64,000 nt of DNA from Psoroptes ovis (GCA_002943765.1 PQWQ01000014.1:620001-684000), one strand, 5' to 3'. Numbered from the stretch's first letter, positions 10,146 to 26,400 are shown. The notes: generated by a model from the sequence alone, not told the origin. A program made the numbers and translations.

Positions 10146-10405
10146 TAATAATAATGATGATTATATTCAATGAAATGAGAAATGAGAAAAAAAACTAGTG
10201 AATGATTTTGAATGAATGAATCATTCAAATTGTGTTTATAATGACTGTTGTATATAGATATTTTTCTTTTATTACGAAAATTTTCACCATAGAAAAACAA
10301 CAGGTTTTTTTCCTAAAATTTAGGTTCATGTATGATAATATAATGTAATAATAGAATAGTAAATAACCACACCCGACACTTTATTCGATTGTAAATCTAT
10401 GTATT

Positions 10406-10434
10406 TATTTAATTTGAATTTTTCAAATTAAATA
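10406..10434. repeat. Perfect 13-bp-arm hairpin
   Basis: TATTTAATTTGAA, three T, then TTCAAATTAAATA. The arms are perfect complements but consist almost only of A and T. Confidence 0.5.
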
Positions 10435-11483
10435 GGACAGAGAGTTTTTCGAATAACCGAATGATCATTTGAAAAATTTTCGTTTTTCCAATAATTCATA
10501 TATCCAGAATTCAAATTGCTCTAATAACATAAATAAATATTTAAATTAAAACAGAGGTTGTTATGGATTTATTAATTTAGAATAACAAACGGATACAATT
10601 TACATTTCAATCAATCGAAAATGTTAATAAAAAATTTTCATTTCTTGTTTGTTTGTTGACAAATCTTATGATTTATAATTTTTTACCAAAGTATGTCTGC
10701 CGTAGAAATTAAGATATTATCACTTTAAAAATATCAAAGTCAATGTAATAATCAAATAAAAAAATTTTCTCCTTGAAACAATGACTAATAATGCAAAATA
10801 TGATCAAGGTTACTGTACACACTAGTCATTTTTGAAAAATTAATCAATCGGAAGTTAAGTTCTTGAATTAGACAAATGTTTCCGAATCAGCCACAATTAA
10901 TTGAATCAAATTATGATCCCGTAAAATTTCAAATTGACATTGGAATTCGGTGAAAAATAAAAATCAGATCTTATTCCATCATCATTCATATTCGTCAATC
11001 ATATTTCGGTGACATATCAAAATGATTGTCATTTACATTTACAATAAAGCAAATGAAAAATTTTCTTGATCGAAATTTGAAAATTTGAAAACAAATAAAG
11101 AAAATAACTCCTTATTTATCAAATATCTTTGAATGATTATTAATCTCATTTGATTTTTTTTTCGATAAATGATAATAAAAATCATTGTTATTTTTATTTA
11201 TTTATTCGTTTGAAATGCTTATCTATGTGATTATAAATCAATCAATTTTCATTTTTTTTATACAAAATCAAGAAAAAAAATACATTTAATTATATTTTAT
11301 GGGCTGCATTTTTAAATGAATGCTTTATATGACTAATGTTTTGCTGCTTTTCATTTGTATTTCATTTATATTAATTGAAAAATGATAATAATAAATCTGT
11401 TTCAATGAATGCTTGATAGTTTTGGTTGTCGTTGTCTGCTGCTACTGCTGCTGCTGCAACTGATAATGACTCCGAAAACCTCT

Positions 11484-14400
11484 TCAAAGTTGTAATGTAT
11501 TTTTTAGAAATTCATTAGGATCATTGATCGCATTCACTCCTCGCAATAAATCGGATGCATCACAATATTCATCGAATGATGCTGATGGTAATATATCATT
11601 TTCGAATGTATCTAACATACGATCAGCCGAATCCATTAATGCTTGATCATTATGTCGAATATAATTGATCAATGTTTGTGACCATTCTTCGTCTGGTTTA
11701 CTTTCAAGTGACTATTGGAAAAATTATTGAAATAATAAATGGATGATTGAAATTTCAATCTCAAATTTTTCATTTTAGAATAAATAATAAATTACCTTGA
11801 ACATAACAGTATAGAATAGATTGATCATAGCGAAAAACATTAATGCTGGTTTAATTGTTGAATAATCAGGTATTTCCATTGTTGATATAGCTTCAATATT
11901 ACGTGATTCATTTGGTAAACTTCGTATTAATGAACAAAGTATTAAACGACGTAAGAAATAAAGACGATTTTGTTGCCAAAATGATGGTGGATGTAATAAA
12001 ATTACCATAGTTGAATAAAAGAATGGACTTTCTACTTGGAAACAACTTTCCAATAATTTTGTTGACGATTGTTTCATAAATGATTCTTCAAATGTGGATC
12101 GTTCGCGATCAGTGATTTTCGTAGTGATCATCACGTATAAAGCAGTGTGCATCAAATATGGTGTAAGATAAAGATTGGATTGTGCACCACCGCCACCGGT
12201 TTCTTCAGAGAATGTTCTTGCATTAGCAAATCTTAGCAATAATAATTTCAAATCATGAACAGTTCCTAAAAATGAATTATTTCCAACAAAATCACGTTGA
12301 CCAACAGCATCTTGTAGATAGCTATTATGTCGTGATAATGCATGCGCAAATAATGATTCACAAACGTTTGGACCCCACAATGGCAACAATCCATTACAAC
12401 GTGTGTTAGCATTATGCAATGCTGCCGATTGCCATTCGTCACGGGTACGAGCATGTCTTACAGCATCCATATGACATTCAACATGTACTATATTGAAATG
12501 TGTTACAGTTGTGTAACCTGTTGATAATGATATTAAAAAAATCAAAAAATACAATAAATTAAATAAAAAGAAATTTCTAATTTTTCTCCAACAAAAAACT
12601 AACCAATGGTTTTACGTGGTTTTCGTTCTTCAAATTCTTCAACATTACATCGTTTGGTAAAGGTGTAAATGGCCAAAACTTTTTGTGGTTGATATGCATA
12701 GCCTTCACGACAAATTGAACATACAAGACCTTTTTCTTCTTTTAATTCGCCTTCCATTTTTTTCAATAAATCAGAATCGGCCATCACTTGTCCTTTATCA
12801 TTTGCTTTCATACCTAATTCACCTAATTGTTTCTCACGTACGGCCATTGCTATACGTTTTTTCTCTTCTTTAGTTTTCAATCGTATTTCTTGAATTTTTG
12901 CTTCAACTGATGGATTCTCTTTCAATGCATCCATAAGATGCTCAGCTAATGTTGCCATATGTGAATCGGATAATACTTGTTCCAAAGCATGAATTATTGG
13001 CACACCATCTTTGGTAATCAACATTTGTGTTCGTTCATGTCCACGACATAAACCGGTCAACATTTTCAATACATATTTCAGTGCTGATCTAGAAGTGAAT
13101 TCTTTCCATTCTTCGGAATTCAATAATACAAAATTTTTCATTGGTGGCGCATGTCTAACCAAATAATCGATGGCCATTGTTACGAAATTCTCTTCAATCA
13201 TACGATCCTTTAATCTAGCACCATTATGATTGCATTCAATGGCCGAAACAAGTGAACAGAATAATTCATACCAATGTTCAGGATTGGCAACAGTCAGATT
13301 TTGTGAATCATAATCATCAAATTCAAAATAAGGCCTGAAATTATTAATCAATGTTGACATTTTTTCAGGGTGTCCAATAGACAGAAAAGTGATGACACGT
13401 AGAATTCTTTGAATTAATGATGCGACATTGCTTGATGATATTATTGATTCGGGAGATGATACTGTGTTCAATAGCATTTGGACATCTTCGGATGTGCCAC
13501 AAGTTTCGCGATTGAATTTGTCAAATTGATCAGGTTCTAATTTACTTGCTTCGGCTAATAATGTTTCCATTATAATTAATAATTGTTCAAAATATGATGG
13601 TTCACCTGGTGCTGAAGGTGATGTCAATAAATCAGCGTGTTGAGGATTTTTCAAAAATAATTTAGCAATTCCTAACATTATGCCTATTGCATTCAATTCA
13701 GGTTGAATTAGTGCGCATCGATTTGCCTGAACACGTACACAATAACCGAATAATTTCAATAAAACAAATAGAAGGCTTCGACTGCGATTATTAATCTCTT
13801 GAATTGCTTGCAAACGTTCGAGCATCACACTAAGACCGTTTGATTGTGACATTATGTTGGCTAATTCGAATAATTTTTCATCATCTTTCACTACTGAATC
13901 TTTGTTCGATAAATTTTCAATAAATTCTTCAGTTGCATCACCCATTAAACCTCGGATGCGATATATAATTTTCATGGTTGGTCCAGCCACATTGATCGAT
14001 TGATTTACATTGCTAGAACTTGTAGCCAATTGTAATGCATTGCCAGTTAATGTATCAATCAATGATACGTCAGAATTGAGACTGAATGCTTGTCCACCAC
14101 TCCATGCACTTGATTGTTGGTTAGCTTGTTGTCGTTGTTGTGAACCTTGTGAATCAGCGCAGACGATTTTCTTATAAACTTCTTTGACAGGCAAATCTAA
14201 TGATATAATTTTATTGTTGACCAATAATTCTAAGCCAGAATCATCTTCTAATAGCGAAACTAATTCACATTCTTGACATATTTTATTTTTGATATCACGC
14301 ATTAACGGGCCCATACCAGAATTTTTCGAGCTATAAGGATTACCTAACATGCGACCTTGTAGGAAATCTTCTTGTTGTGGATCTTTCTCTAGTGATATGA

Positions 14401-17400
14401 AAAATTCATCAGCATCTTTTTCTTCTGGATGTATGATTGAACATAAACGTTCAAATATGAATACTGGCGTTCGAAGATCTTGAAGTGAACATTTTTTCAC
14501 TGATTCGATACAAACTTTCATGAAATTTATTGTTTCAGCACGCGTACCTGTTGTAAGCAATTCTAACAATTCTAATAGTGCTGCTTGAGTCTCATCAATC
14601 ATTTTTGTTCGTTGCACAATCAATTTTCGCAGTGAAAGATAACCGTCTAATACAATACCAACCATAGATGATTTATGTACACGACGAATTCGTTCATCAC
14701 GCATAAATAATTGCATTAATTCAACTAGCTGTCGCAAAGCGGAACCTTGTGAAAAATCTGAACTTAATGTTGACTCTTCAAGTTGCTTGAGTCGATCAAT
14801 TTCGGCGGTTATCAATTGACCAAGGTGTTGCAATAAACCACAAAACGTAAGATAATATCGCCAATGATTATTTTTAGCATAATTGATAGTTTTAGCACTG
14901 AATTCACTAAAAACAATAGACCGATATAAATCATAAAATTCCATGCCGATTTCACCTCCAACTTGACAAAGATCATCAAGAAAAGATGTGAATAGATCAA
15001 TCAAAATGCGTTGTTTGCTAGTCAATCGTTCAAATAATGCCATTAGTAATTGTCGACAAGCTATTCGTAATGCTTTTGATGTTGGATTAAACAAAACCTC
15101 TTGAATCCAGGTTGAACTAGCAATTCGAATTATGAAAGATTCTGATTTATGATTGCGAATCTGTCCAGTTTGGTGCAGGTAAAACCAACGGGCAAAATAT
15201 TTTTTCATCAGATATTCATTATATTGAGCCCTCATCGATGGATCATTGGATGTCTCATTCGTAGGCAATGGTTTTTTCATATTGCGTTGCTGCCATGATG
15301 AAAATGATGATGACGATGTCGGAGAATCGGATTGAATCCAATGATAAAGATCGACTGATACTTTTACATTTAATTCCTGGAAAGGTATTCTTGTTGGTAT
15401 CAAATTTTTTGATGATGTTGATGGTGATTGAACTGATGCCAATTGTTCGACTGTATTTGCAGATGATTGAATGGCTTTGCTTTGATCCGAAGATTTTTTC
15501 TGATCATTTGTCAAAGCTGGTTTAACTATCAAACCATAAAGAATACGCAGACATGGCAATGTAATGGCTTCAAGTACGGCTGGTGATTTATTTTGTAATG
15601 ATAATAAAAATAATTTCATCACACATCGCAGACGTTGTTCCCAACAATTATCTTCATTCTCGAACGATGTTGCTAACAAAGACATTTCATGACGAATCGA
15701 ACCAAAATCAAATGTAGTCATAAATCTTGTTTGCAAAACAGAGCCAATTTTTTCCAATAATAAATTGTTGAATTCATTAGTGATTTCAGGATCATCTTTG
15801 ATCAATAAACACAATAGAGAACGAACTTTTAAACGAAATGATGGAGTACCGATTCGAAGATTATAATCAATTAATTCACGGAATAAATTAGATGTACTGA
15901 GGATTGTTTTATATTTAGGGTTATGAACTAATGCTTTCAACAATATGATACAATGCTCAATGGTAGCACTAGCACAGCCATAACAACGACCAGATTTGAA
16001 ATTCATTTTCATCGTATCTTCATCTTCATTCGATAATCTTTTCTTCTTTGTTTCAATCATACATTGTCCATCGATCGAAATATTTTGTTTTCCAGATTGT
16101 TTTTTGCCAGATGATGGTGATGATGATGTCGTCGTTGCTGTTGCAACTGCTGACAAATCAACCAATGTCGATGAGGACGTTGATGACAATGAGGTTGTTG
16201 ATCCAAAAGTTCTGGATATAATTTCATTTTGTTGATGGCGATGTTCTTGTAATAAATGTTTTATATCATCCAAATTATGACGATTTTCATTTTGACGATT
16301 ATCATAATCAACAAGTTCTTTTCGTGTGTAGAAAATTTTTTGTACAATTTTCGATAATTCTTCAAAATGAATTCGACAATCATTACTGTAACGTGATGCT
16401 AATTGATGAATATATCGATTTACTAAAATTGAAGATGATGATGAAGTGTTCATAGATGATGATGATGATGACGATCCGATAATGGATGTTTGCAATGAAC
16501 TATCAATACCACTACCATCACTACCGTACAAGGTACTATGATAATCTTGAGAAAATAATAGCAAATTTTCTAATGTTGGTCGTATTGATAGAATAATTTT
16601 ATATAATCGATCAGCTTTATCTAATAATGTATTGATTGTTTGCACTGCTTTTGCTCTATCTTCTTCATTTTCAATAGCTTCCACAGCTGATGCAGTGAAT
16701 CTGGCCGTAAATACATAATCAAATTTGGCATATTTACAAAATCCACAAGAATTGCATAAAAATGGATCCTTTTCATCATAATTGATAGCACGACATTTAT
16801 GACATTGAAATACGTTTTCACCACAATTTGTGCAAACGCCTGGATTAGCTAAAACCACTGATGAACAGCGAGGGCATTGTAATGTTTCTGTCGATAGATG
16901 TGATTGTTCATAAAAATCACTATATTCAATCATCAAATTACATGCAACGATTGGCAGCGTAAATTCAATTTTTACTTCAGATTGTGATGGTACCAGTGTT
17001 ATTTGTTTTGCTTTATACCAGACAGTGTTTTTATTCTTCAATTCGACCACCGATTGTACACAACGATTATTATAATAAATGCATAATGTTTTGACCATTT
17101 TAGACTTTTTCAATTCAGAAATTTTCACCGTAATTTTTGAAATAGTATGTGCACCATTCAATTTAAGAATCTGTGAATTAATCGTGAATCTTGAATCTAA
17201 TTTCATTGCCGATAATTTTACGGCTACAAAATCAACTTCAGGATTATTGCACACCAAACATGGTTCGGTTTCTAAATAATAACCATTCAAATCTAACAAT
17301 GATTGTAATGAATTGTAAATATTTGAATTTGGATGTTTAGCTAAAACTTGATTTTGATAACGCAACAATCCGAGTGCATAATCTGCATATAAGTTTTCAT

Positions 17401-20400
17401 TATTCGACGATATCCGTCCAGAATTGGCATCCGTTTGTTGCTGTTTTTGTTTCATTATTGATAATGTAAAATATCCCAATAGATCAACAAATTGTGATGC
17501 TCGTTTTCCATAGTAAGCAATACAAGGCCATAATTGCCAAAATAATGATAAAAATTGCTCTTGTTGAATCGGCTGCAAAGATTCATAAAACATGTATAAT
17601 AATGAATGAGTTGCCCAACGTTGTTGTGTGGAATTTGATTCCAATAAAAAGAAGCGAATGAAATGCGAAAGTATTTGACGATCCAATGCAACGAATACAT
17701 AACAACAAATATATGATTGATTATTGCTATGCGATGATGATGATGATGATTTACCATCTTTATTTGTTTCAGGAGTTTTATCTATGTAAAAAATTAGATG
17801 TATCAAGGATATTAATCGAATAATGATTAGTTAGATTTAGTGCGAATATGAATATTGAATATTTAATTAATAATATAATGCTTACCATTTTTAGAGATGA
17901 GATTACTGGTAAGATTTTTCTCATCCAATTTTTTATTTTTATTGTCCGATGATGATGAAAATAATGCCAAACTTAATAATTGTAAAATGATTGATGATAT
18001 TCCTTCACCGAATAAAAATGAAATTCTAAATAAGAATGGTATCATTCGTATTTCATGACGACAAAGTCGTTGCCAATTTTGTACACGTGTTGATGCAATA
18101 TCTAAACATGCTTTCAAGTATTCAACTAAATTGATTAATTGTGCATATGGAAGATTTAACAAACGATGCTGATCAGATGACATCATTGCTGTCATCATCA
18201 TTGTATTTGCTCGTTCATCATCATTTAGTATGACTGTTTGTAAGATAATTTTTATCAATTCATCTAATTGTTCTTCATCATCAAGATCTTCTGGATTGAT
18301 ATCTAAATCTTGCAACTTTATCTTCAATTGATTCGATGATAATGATGATGAATGGTCGAAAAAATGTGTGACTATAATTCGACGAACAGCACGCAAGTTG
18401 GTCTTGATTGCATAATAATCACGAACTTGACGATAACGTTCTTTTGAACCGCATAGATTCAACAACAATTTTCGAACTTGTTTACGAATATAAGGTGTCA
18501 CTGTGGGCAGCATCATATATTCACATAATGTTTCGATCCATGATACATTGAATTCAATTTGAATGCTGAATGGTTTTGATGATTGATGAGTGGTGGACGA
18601 AGATGATGATGTCGATAATTCTAGTGCTGTAGAATCTTTCTCTTGATTAGCATCATCATTTTTATTAGCTTGTTGCTGTTGAGCATTAAGAAATGAAATC
18701 AATTTTTTCAATTGATAAGGCATTCGTAATGACATTTCGGTCAATAGTTCAGCATAATAATCAAATGCATGATTAGCAAAAACAAATGAATTAATTGCTG
18801 TCGTTGTGTTTGACAAATTTATGCTAGAGTTGGTGAAATTATTAATCACAATAACACCTGATGCATCTTGGGCTTGTTGATGTGCTAAAGATGAAGGTGA
18901 AGATGATGATTGATGCTGTTGTTGATTCGAAGAAATTGTCGCTGATGGTGAAGATGGCTGCACGACTTCAGGTAATATTGTAAAGAATGGTCTTAATTCT
19001 GTCGGTATAAACGTTGAATTCAATATACGATCTTCGGGTATTGAAATACTTTTCTTAGAATTATATTCAATCCTTGATCGATCGGATGAATGTGATTTTG
19101 TCATAATTTTATTATCAATCATCATCATGGAATCATTTTCCGATTGATTAGCCAATTGACGCCAATAATATTTTAATAAATTATGCAACGTTGAATAACA
19201 ATATTCTAATACATTAATTCTCATCTCGATCAATTGCCCAGCAGCTAATAATAGACTTTGTTGTATTGATGTTGTCATAGTTGGTGTTGGTTTTAATGAA
19301 TTTTCCTCATTAAACGTGACTGTCAATGATGATTTCATTTGTTGTTGCTGCGATTCTGCTAATATTAACTGACGCAAACAATTATTAGGTGGTAAATCTT
19401 TCGTAGTAAATGTTTGCCATGTAATTGTTGGAAAACGTTTGAAATATGATAAAAATACATTGAATAATCTCATTATCAATAAATGTATTTCATTTTCAGC
19501 TTTATGTTCTATGCGGTCTCGATATTGTGTCATAATGGATTTATTATTAGCATTATTTCGCAATGATTTAACATTTGTTGGACTTGATTGTAATGATTGC
19601 TGATCATTTTTCTCTGTTTTCGATAATAAATATTCTGATAATTTTTTCATTATTTGATCAAAAATTATTGCAAATTCTTTCTGATCCATTTCAGTATAAT
19701 TAAAATCAGTTAGTATTGTCAACACTTGTAAGAATGGTATTGCTTTGATACCATTCAATTTGATTACATCTTCGAATGATTGATTCATTTGTTTCAATAA
19801 GAATATACATAATCTACTAGCCACAATTCTACGCAAACGTTTTCGATTTTTCTGCAATTCTTTTTGCTGCGTTTTGGTTAAATCTTTGTCTTTGATTTGT
19901 TGTCCATCATTTTGTGAAGATGATTTTTGCGATTGTGTATTGCTGACCTGTGCTGATGAAGATGCTTCAGCACTGCTCACTGATGTATGCTGAACGCGTC
20001 TATTCGAAATAGCTTCATTTGATTTTGAAATTGATTTGGAACTTTTTAATCCATCCATAGGGACAGAAGCATCATCGTCATCATAGAATTCATGTTCTTC
20101 TTCAACTTCAATTGATTCCATTGTAGTATCAGCTAGTTTGATTTCATCATCAAATAATTCTTCATCATCATCATCTGATTCCGAATGAACAGAATAATTC
20201 GATGATGCTTGAACACGATCAGATTGCTGTGAGGATTGATTTTGTTCGTGACTTGATGACTGTTGATGTCGAGAAACGATTTCTTCATCTTCTTCAGGTG
20301 AAATAATGTTTGAAGAACTCTGCTGCTGTTGTTGTTGATTTCGCTGTCGATGTCGCATATGTTGTCGTTGATAATCAGCCACTATTTCCTCTAATGTTCG

Positions 20401-23400
20401 ACTTGGCTGTCTTCTTTGATCATCAAGATTGATTGGATCAGATTCGCCATCCGCTGATCTAGCTTCACCACTAGCGCTTTCTTCTCGTTGTTGTTCTTCC
20501 AGGCTTAATGCTATAGCAATTTCCATCATTTCATCTTCATCCATTGCTTCGAATTCATCTACGTCATCATCTTCATCGTCATCCTCATCATCATCTTCAT
20601 CATGTTCATCTTCATCGACCGGTACATCTTCTACCTCTAAAACTTCTTCCAATGGGATCGAATGTTGCTGTTGTAAGTTAGAACCATTATTTTGACCAGA
20701 ATTCAATGGAAATAATGGAGGAGGAGCAGATGAACTTCCACCTGAAAGTTGAACACCATTATTATTATCGTAAATCATCTCTGGAATAATATCCAATTCT
20801 TCATCATCTTCATCGACGTCAACATCATCATCATCATCGTCGTCTTCGTCATCGTCATCTTCATCATCATCCTCATCTTCTTCTTCTCCTGTGATCGATT
20901 CTAATATTTCTTGTCCATTTTGTTCTTGTTGTTCATGATGTTCACGACGAAGATTAGCCATAAGATCTTGAAAATATGGAAATTCGCTGTCAATATTTAA
21001 CAATAAATTCTGATATGGGTCGAAATCAGAATCGAAAATTGATTCGCTAACGCGTTCTAAAAGATATGCAGGTATAGAGCTATGTCTTTGGCTTGAACTT
21101 AAACCTGATCCTTGGGCATTTCGGCCGTTATTGTTTGATGATGATTGATCTGATGCACGATTGGTTGTGGACCACCAACTAGAACTTAGACCTGATAATC
21201 GTGAACGTCTAGTTGCACCTTGACGATGTAACAAACTAGCACCAGATGAAGTTGATGGCTCTTGATGATTCATCGAAGAATCATCATTTTGTTGTCGATT
21301 ATTATCAGCAGAATGACGAGTTGAATGTCGTCGTTCTCGATGACCCTCTGATTTGTTAATCGTTGATGTCGAAGCATTAGATGATTGTTGCTTATAAGAT
21401 CCAGATGATGTTGATGCACGATTTGATGATTGTCTGTCTAAATGATGACGATAAACACCACTTGATATTGAAAACAAAATTTTCAACAGTGCTTTCTTAG
21501 TTGCAAATGATATTCTTGGATCACTCGAACATAACATCTGTATGATTAATTGTGAACATTTATTTATGACTTTTTGTTGATTTTCATTATGTTGATCAAA
21601 CGATTGTGATCCAGTTGATGAAATGAAAGCATATGTGGTGGAATGCAATGTAAATACTATCGAATCGACAATTTGTTCTAAACCATAATAATGTCCTACC
21701 ATTGTCAAAGGACAAATCAAATCGTTTGATGGTCTCCGTGAATAAAGACGCCAAAACAAATCGTATAAGTAACTACAAAATTGCAATACCAACAGGCATG
21801 GGTCATTTGAATTTTTACCATAATACTTGATGATTAAACGTATAAAATTTTTCGGATATTCATGAACAATTTCTCGAAACAATGATAAATAATATCCATA
21901 AACATTTATATCATCAATGTGATTTAGATTGTCGACACCATTTTCAAATAATATATCACTACGATGTTCATCATATTGACTACGAGATGATAATAACTTT
22001 ATCATGAGCATACAAATGGATTTATCCAAACGATTACTTAATGAAATTGTCAACAATTTTGATGCAATTGATAATGCAGTATCGCAATTTTGTCTGAATT
22101 CAGGACCATTACATAATTCTCTTGCAGTCATGATCCATATTGTGGATGATACTAAGCGCAACTGTTGCTGATCAACATGCATTTCGGATGTAGATTTTAT
22201 AAATGATATGATTGATTCTAATACATCCAATGAATTTGATATTAAACGATTGATGACAATGATCGATCGAGTCGAAGATTTTAATGATATAATCAATTCA
22301 TCATCAGTAATACTTGGAGCATATAAAAGCAGACGCAATTTCTGAACCGGTGATTTCATTGATATCAAAGAAGATTGTGTCCGTGGCTGGTAAAATTTTC
22401 GACGACAATCATCGGACAACGCATTAGCATTGATAGCAGTTTCTTCTTCATTCACTGATGGTAACCCAACCAGTTCACGGAGACGACCATAAACACGAAT
22501 AGAATCAACAATGGTGACTTGATTTTGACTAGCAGCAAATCGCATGCTGAAAGTATTTGTTTCGATCAATTTTTTCATTTCAGATCTAGTGAATGGTATG
22601 TCAAACCATCGATGACGGTTAATAGCAACCCAAATTGTGCGACCAAAAACTTCGATAGCAGTAGGCGCACGTTCTGGATCACACACACCCAAATTGACGC
22701 GTACACCAGCCATTACCAAATCAAACGAACCAGTTTGTGTGATTGTCATAGTGAAACCATCCGGTTTGGTGCATGCAATATACATATTAGTTGAATTCAA
22801 ACGATTTTTGATCTGCTGTACATTATACACTTCTAACACGTCTGATCCACCGAATTCTATGTCATTCATTAATGTACATCTTTCAAAAAAATCAATAGCA
22901 AAATGTGGTGTCGATTTGTTTGATTGTTGTTGTGGTTCATTTGATCCAGCGCGTGATGATAAATTCGATCGATTCTTCTTCGATAACATGTATAAAGAAT
23001 TATACACAGGAATTTCATCTAAATCGTGTATTTCTGGTTTCAACCAATAATTTGTTTGTTCATGTACTGCTCGATGAAATCGCAATGAACCATCGTCACA
23101 TAACGAAACTAATGTTGTTATTTTTGGCTGATATTGTTGATCATTGATAGTCTGCGTAGAAGTTACGACGTAATCAATAATTTTTTTCTTAGATTTCAAT
23201 TCTTGAAATTTGATCACACATTTTTCAATCATAAAGCAAACAATATTATTATTGTTTGTCATCGCGAATAATAAACCAGGGTGTTGCAATAGTTCAGTCC
23301 ATCGGGTTAATGGCTGGGAATTTGATAATGATTGATCAGATGAATGTGTAATGTTTGCTTCTTGCTTCATTGATTGATAATCCAATAACATAATATTCTT

Positions 23401-26400
23401 AATACTTTGGTCAATTATATTACGAATATCGAATGGTGTGCAAAATGAAAAACCGTTCATATAACTAACGAATAACATTTGTAACAAGTGTGAATAATAA
23501 ATTGAAAATCCAATATTTGTAGACTGATTACTACTAATTTGTGAATTTGAAACATTTAAAATTGTTGTGACATAAAACACATCTGTAGTTGATGAACATT
23601 TATTTTCATTTTTCAATTCTTCAGCATAAATATGTCCACGACTAGACAAAATCAATATGAAACGTTTTATATTACCATTACGATCTTTATATGAAAAATA
23701 TGTCATATCACGAATTTTTCTAAGTGTTATGACAAAATTATAAACCGGTTGATCACGTTCTGGTTCACGCGATAAATCGTATATTTTAATGAAATCTGAT
23801 GTAACAATGGCCAATTCAGTATGATGATCAGGAAACCAAAATGTTTTGATTATTTGATTATTATTATCCAATGACATTGATAATGAATAATGACCGGTGA
23901 CTGTACCATTACTTGCTAAAGATAACACATGACAATCTTTTGATCCAGCAATTGCAATTAATTCATCATTATATGAATTATTAGAAATTGACATTATTGT
24001 GAATGGCAAAGATATTGTCGATACTTTGAGTGGATTCAATTTTTTCTTAGAATTCGAATAAACTTGTGCAATCATTTGGTTAGAATTTATAATTGATAAA
24101 CGATTTTTATCATGTACAATTGCTATCAGACATGGATAATTGGCTGCTGTCACTGATGATGGTAATGCTACAGCTGTGGCTGCTGATGATGACGACATAG
24201 TTGATGATTGCGAATGATAAAACTGTGATATAAAATTATCATTAGCATTAGTACCGATTGTCAGCATTAATTGTCGATGAATCATCGAATTGCCACCATT
24301 ATTATTCGAAGTTCTTTGATCATTAACAGGTTGAACATTATCGAAAATTGAATCTTGCCATGATTTTTGAATAGTCATCAATTGTTCACACTTTTGTAAT
24401 GACCATGATTGACTATTAGAATGATGTTCATTGAATGCATCACGTATGTTTTTCAAATAACCAATGTTGGAATTGATGTCGAAATAATTTTGTAACATTG
24501 GAACAAAAAATTCTACCAATGAAATAATTGTGTTTGATAATGGCACAATGTGTGACATAAACATTGATGCATAGTAATCAAGATTATCATATTTAAGACC
24601 AAAACGTTCATAATTTTGTGCTATCATAGGATTTGATGAAAATCGGTTACGATATAATTTAAAATTATCAGATAATTTTGAATTAATGTTTGAATCATAA
24701 GTATAGTATGATTGGTACCAATATTTTGACATGCGCAGATTACGAATACGATCAATGAATTGTTTTTTACTTCCCTCCTCATTTTTCACATTTGTTGATT
24801 GCTGCTTTTGATTTCGTTTTTCCAACATTTTACGATCACCAACATCATTTTTATTTGGCTGCCGTTTAATCAATGCTTTACATGAACCATCTTCTTTGGC
24901 ACCACAATCACAGAAAAATGATCCATATTTCGAATATGTGACATCATGATCACGATGACATACTTTTGCACATATAGTACAAACACCAACACCATCCAAC
25001 ATTTTACATGTATGACAATGATACCAATGTTGATTAATAAAGTCTTTGGCTGTTTGTGTGAATGTACACAATTGTCCAGCTAAATCATCTTCATCTTCAT
25101 AGTCAAGATCCATTTCATCGCTATCACTAATGGTTGTTTGTTCAGCATCATTTTCATAATCATCATCAATAAATAAACGATTCATTGTACATCTTGTTTT
25201 GTGCATATCTTCTTTCTTTTGCTTAGAAGATTCTTCATCATTAATAACTTCTTTTCGATTCTTAACCGATACATAACGATATTCTATTGCATTGAATATA
25301 TCTGATAAATAAGAAAGCATTTGATAGCCAGATTCTAAGAAAAATCTCTGTTTGCAACTATCGAATTTCAATTCATTATCATTGGCTTTATTTTTACATA
25401 TTTCATTTTTAATAATTTTTAGCCATTCAATTACTTCACTGATCAAACGAAAATGTCCATTCAATGATTTTCCTGTTGAATCGTATTCTTGTTGTCCAAT
25501 ATTACCAGTGGCAGAAATCAAATGAATCAAACAAGTGAATAAGCTTGAAAAATATAGAAATGTACTGCGTGAATAATCAACAAGTGTATCATTTAACAAT
25601 GTTTGAACATTCTTAATTGTTGCTTCTGTCACAGCTAACAATACTGTATCGTTCATTCGACCTGGTCCTTTGATAATATTACAAACAAATTTATAGAATA
25701 GATAAATATTCGAATTACATGAATCATCAATATAGAATTTAAATGATTTTTCATCATTAGATTCAATAGGTTTGAATAAAACTAATTCGAACCAATGGGT
25801 CAATAATTTTATGCGATCCATATAGTCTAGAAGTTCGTTCGATAATCCAATACACAAACGAATCCAGCTTGGATGATCAGAAGATTTTTCCGATTGTGAA
25901 TATAATGTTTTTACCAATTTCATTAAATTAACAGCATAATCTGATGTTGCAAATGGATGTTCAGTAACTTTAATCAAATCTAATAAACTATGATTCGATG
26001 ATAATTGTTGTTGCTGCCGCATGACACTATTGGGTGTTGTCGGTGCATTGTCAAACAGAAATTCTTCAAAAGCTAAGACACCGAAAGATGATTTTTTGAG
26101 AATTTTTCCGAAAAATTTGAAAAATTCTGGCGAACAAATTTTATATATTTTCTTGAATTTAAGTTGATCTGATTCTCTCAATTGCGAATATAAAGGATGA
26201 TTAAAAATGGTCAAAATGAAAAAAGCATTGCCAATAAAGTAAGGATAAATAATCGAACTATATGCATCCGATACCAAATCCCCTTTTTTATAATCTTTAG
26301 TTTTGATGCCTAGTTTTTTAAGAATTTGATTAGTGATTAATGCTTGATTATCATTTGATGATATTAATGATTCACAAATAAATTCCGATTGGAACATTAA

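Larger units (their letters stand above)
9488..11483. other. Intergenic between PMP3 copy 2 and UBR4
   Basis: About 2 kb without a supported gene. It includes a 74-bp inverted-repeat element at 10072-10145 and a perfect 13-bp-arm hairpin at 10406-10434. The right end, near 11430-11470, has a CTG/CTA-type trinucleotide run that probably lies in the UBR4 3' UTR. Confidence 0.55.

Noticed and set aside
20429..20695. 88-codon Ser-rich plus-strand frame
   Set aside because: Antisense of the acidic UBR4 insert; Ser arises from the complement of Asp/Glu codons.
22519..23050. Plus-strand frames of 91 and 137 codons inside UBR4
   Set aside because: They lie antisense to conserved UBR4 sequence and show no domain or signal peptide.
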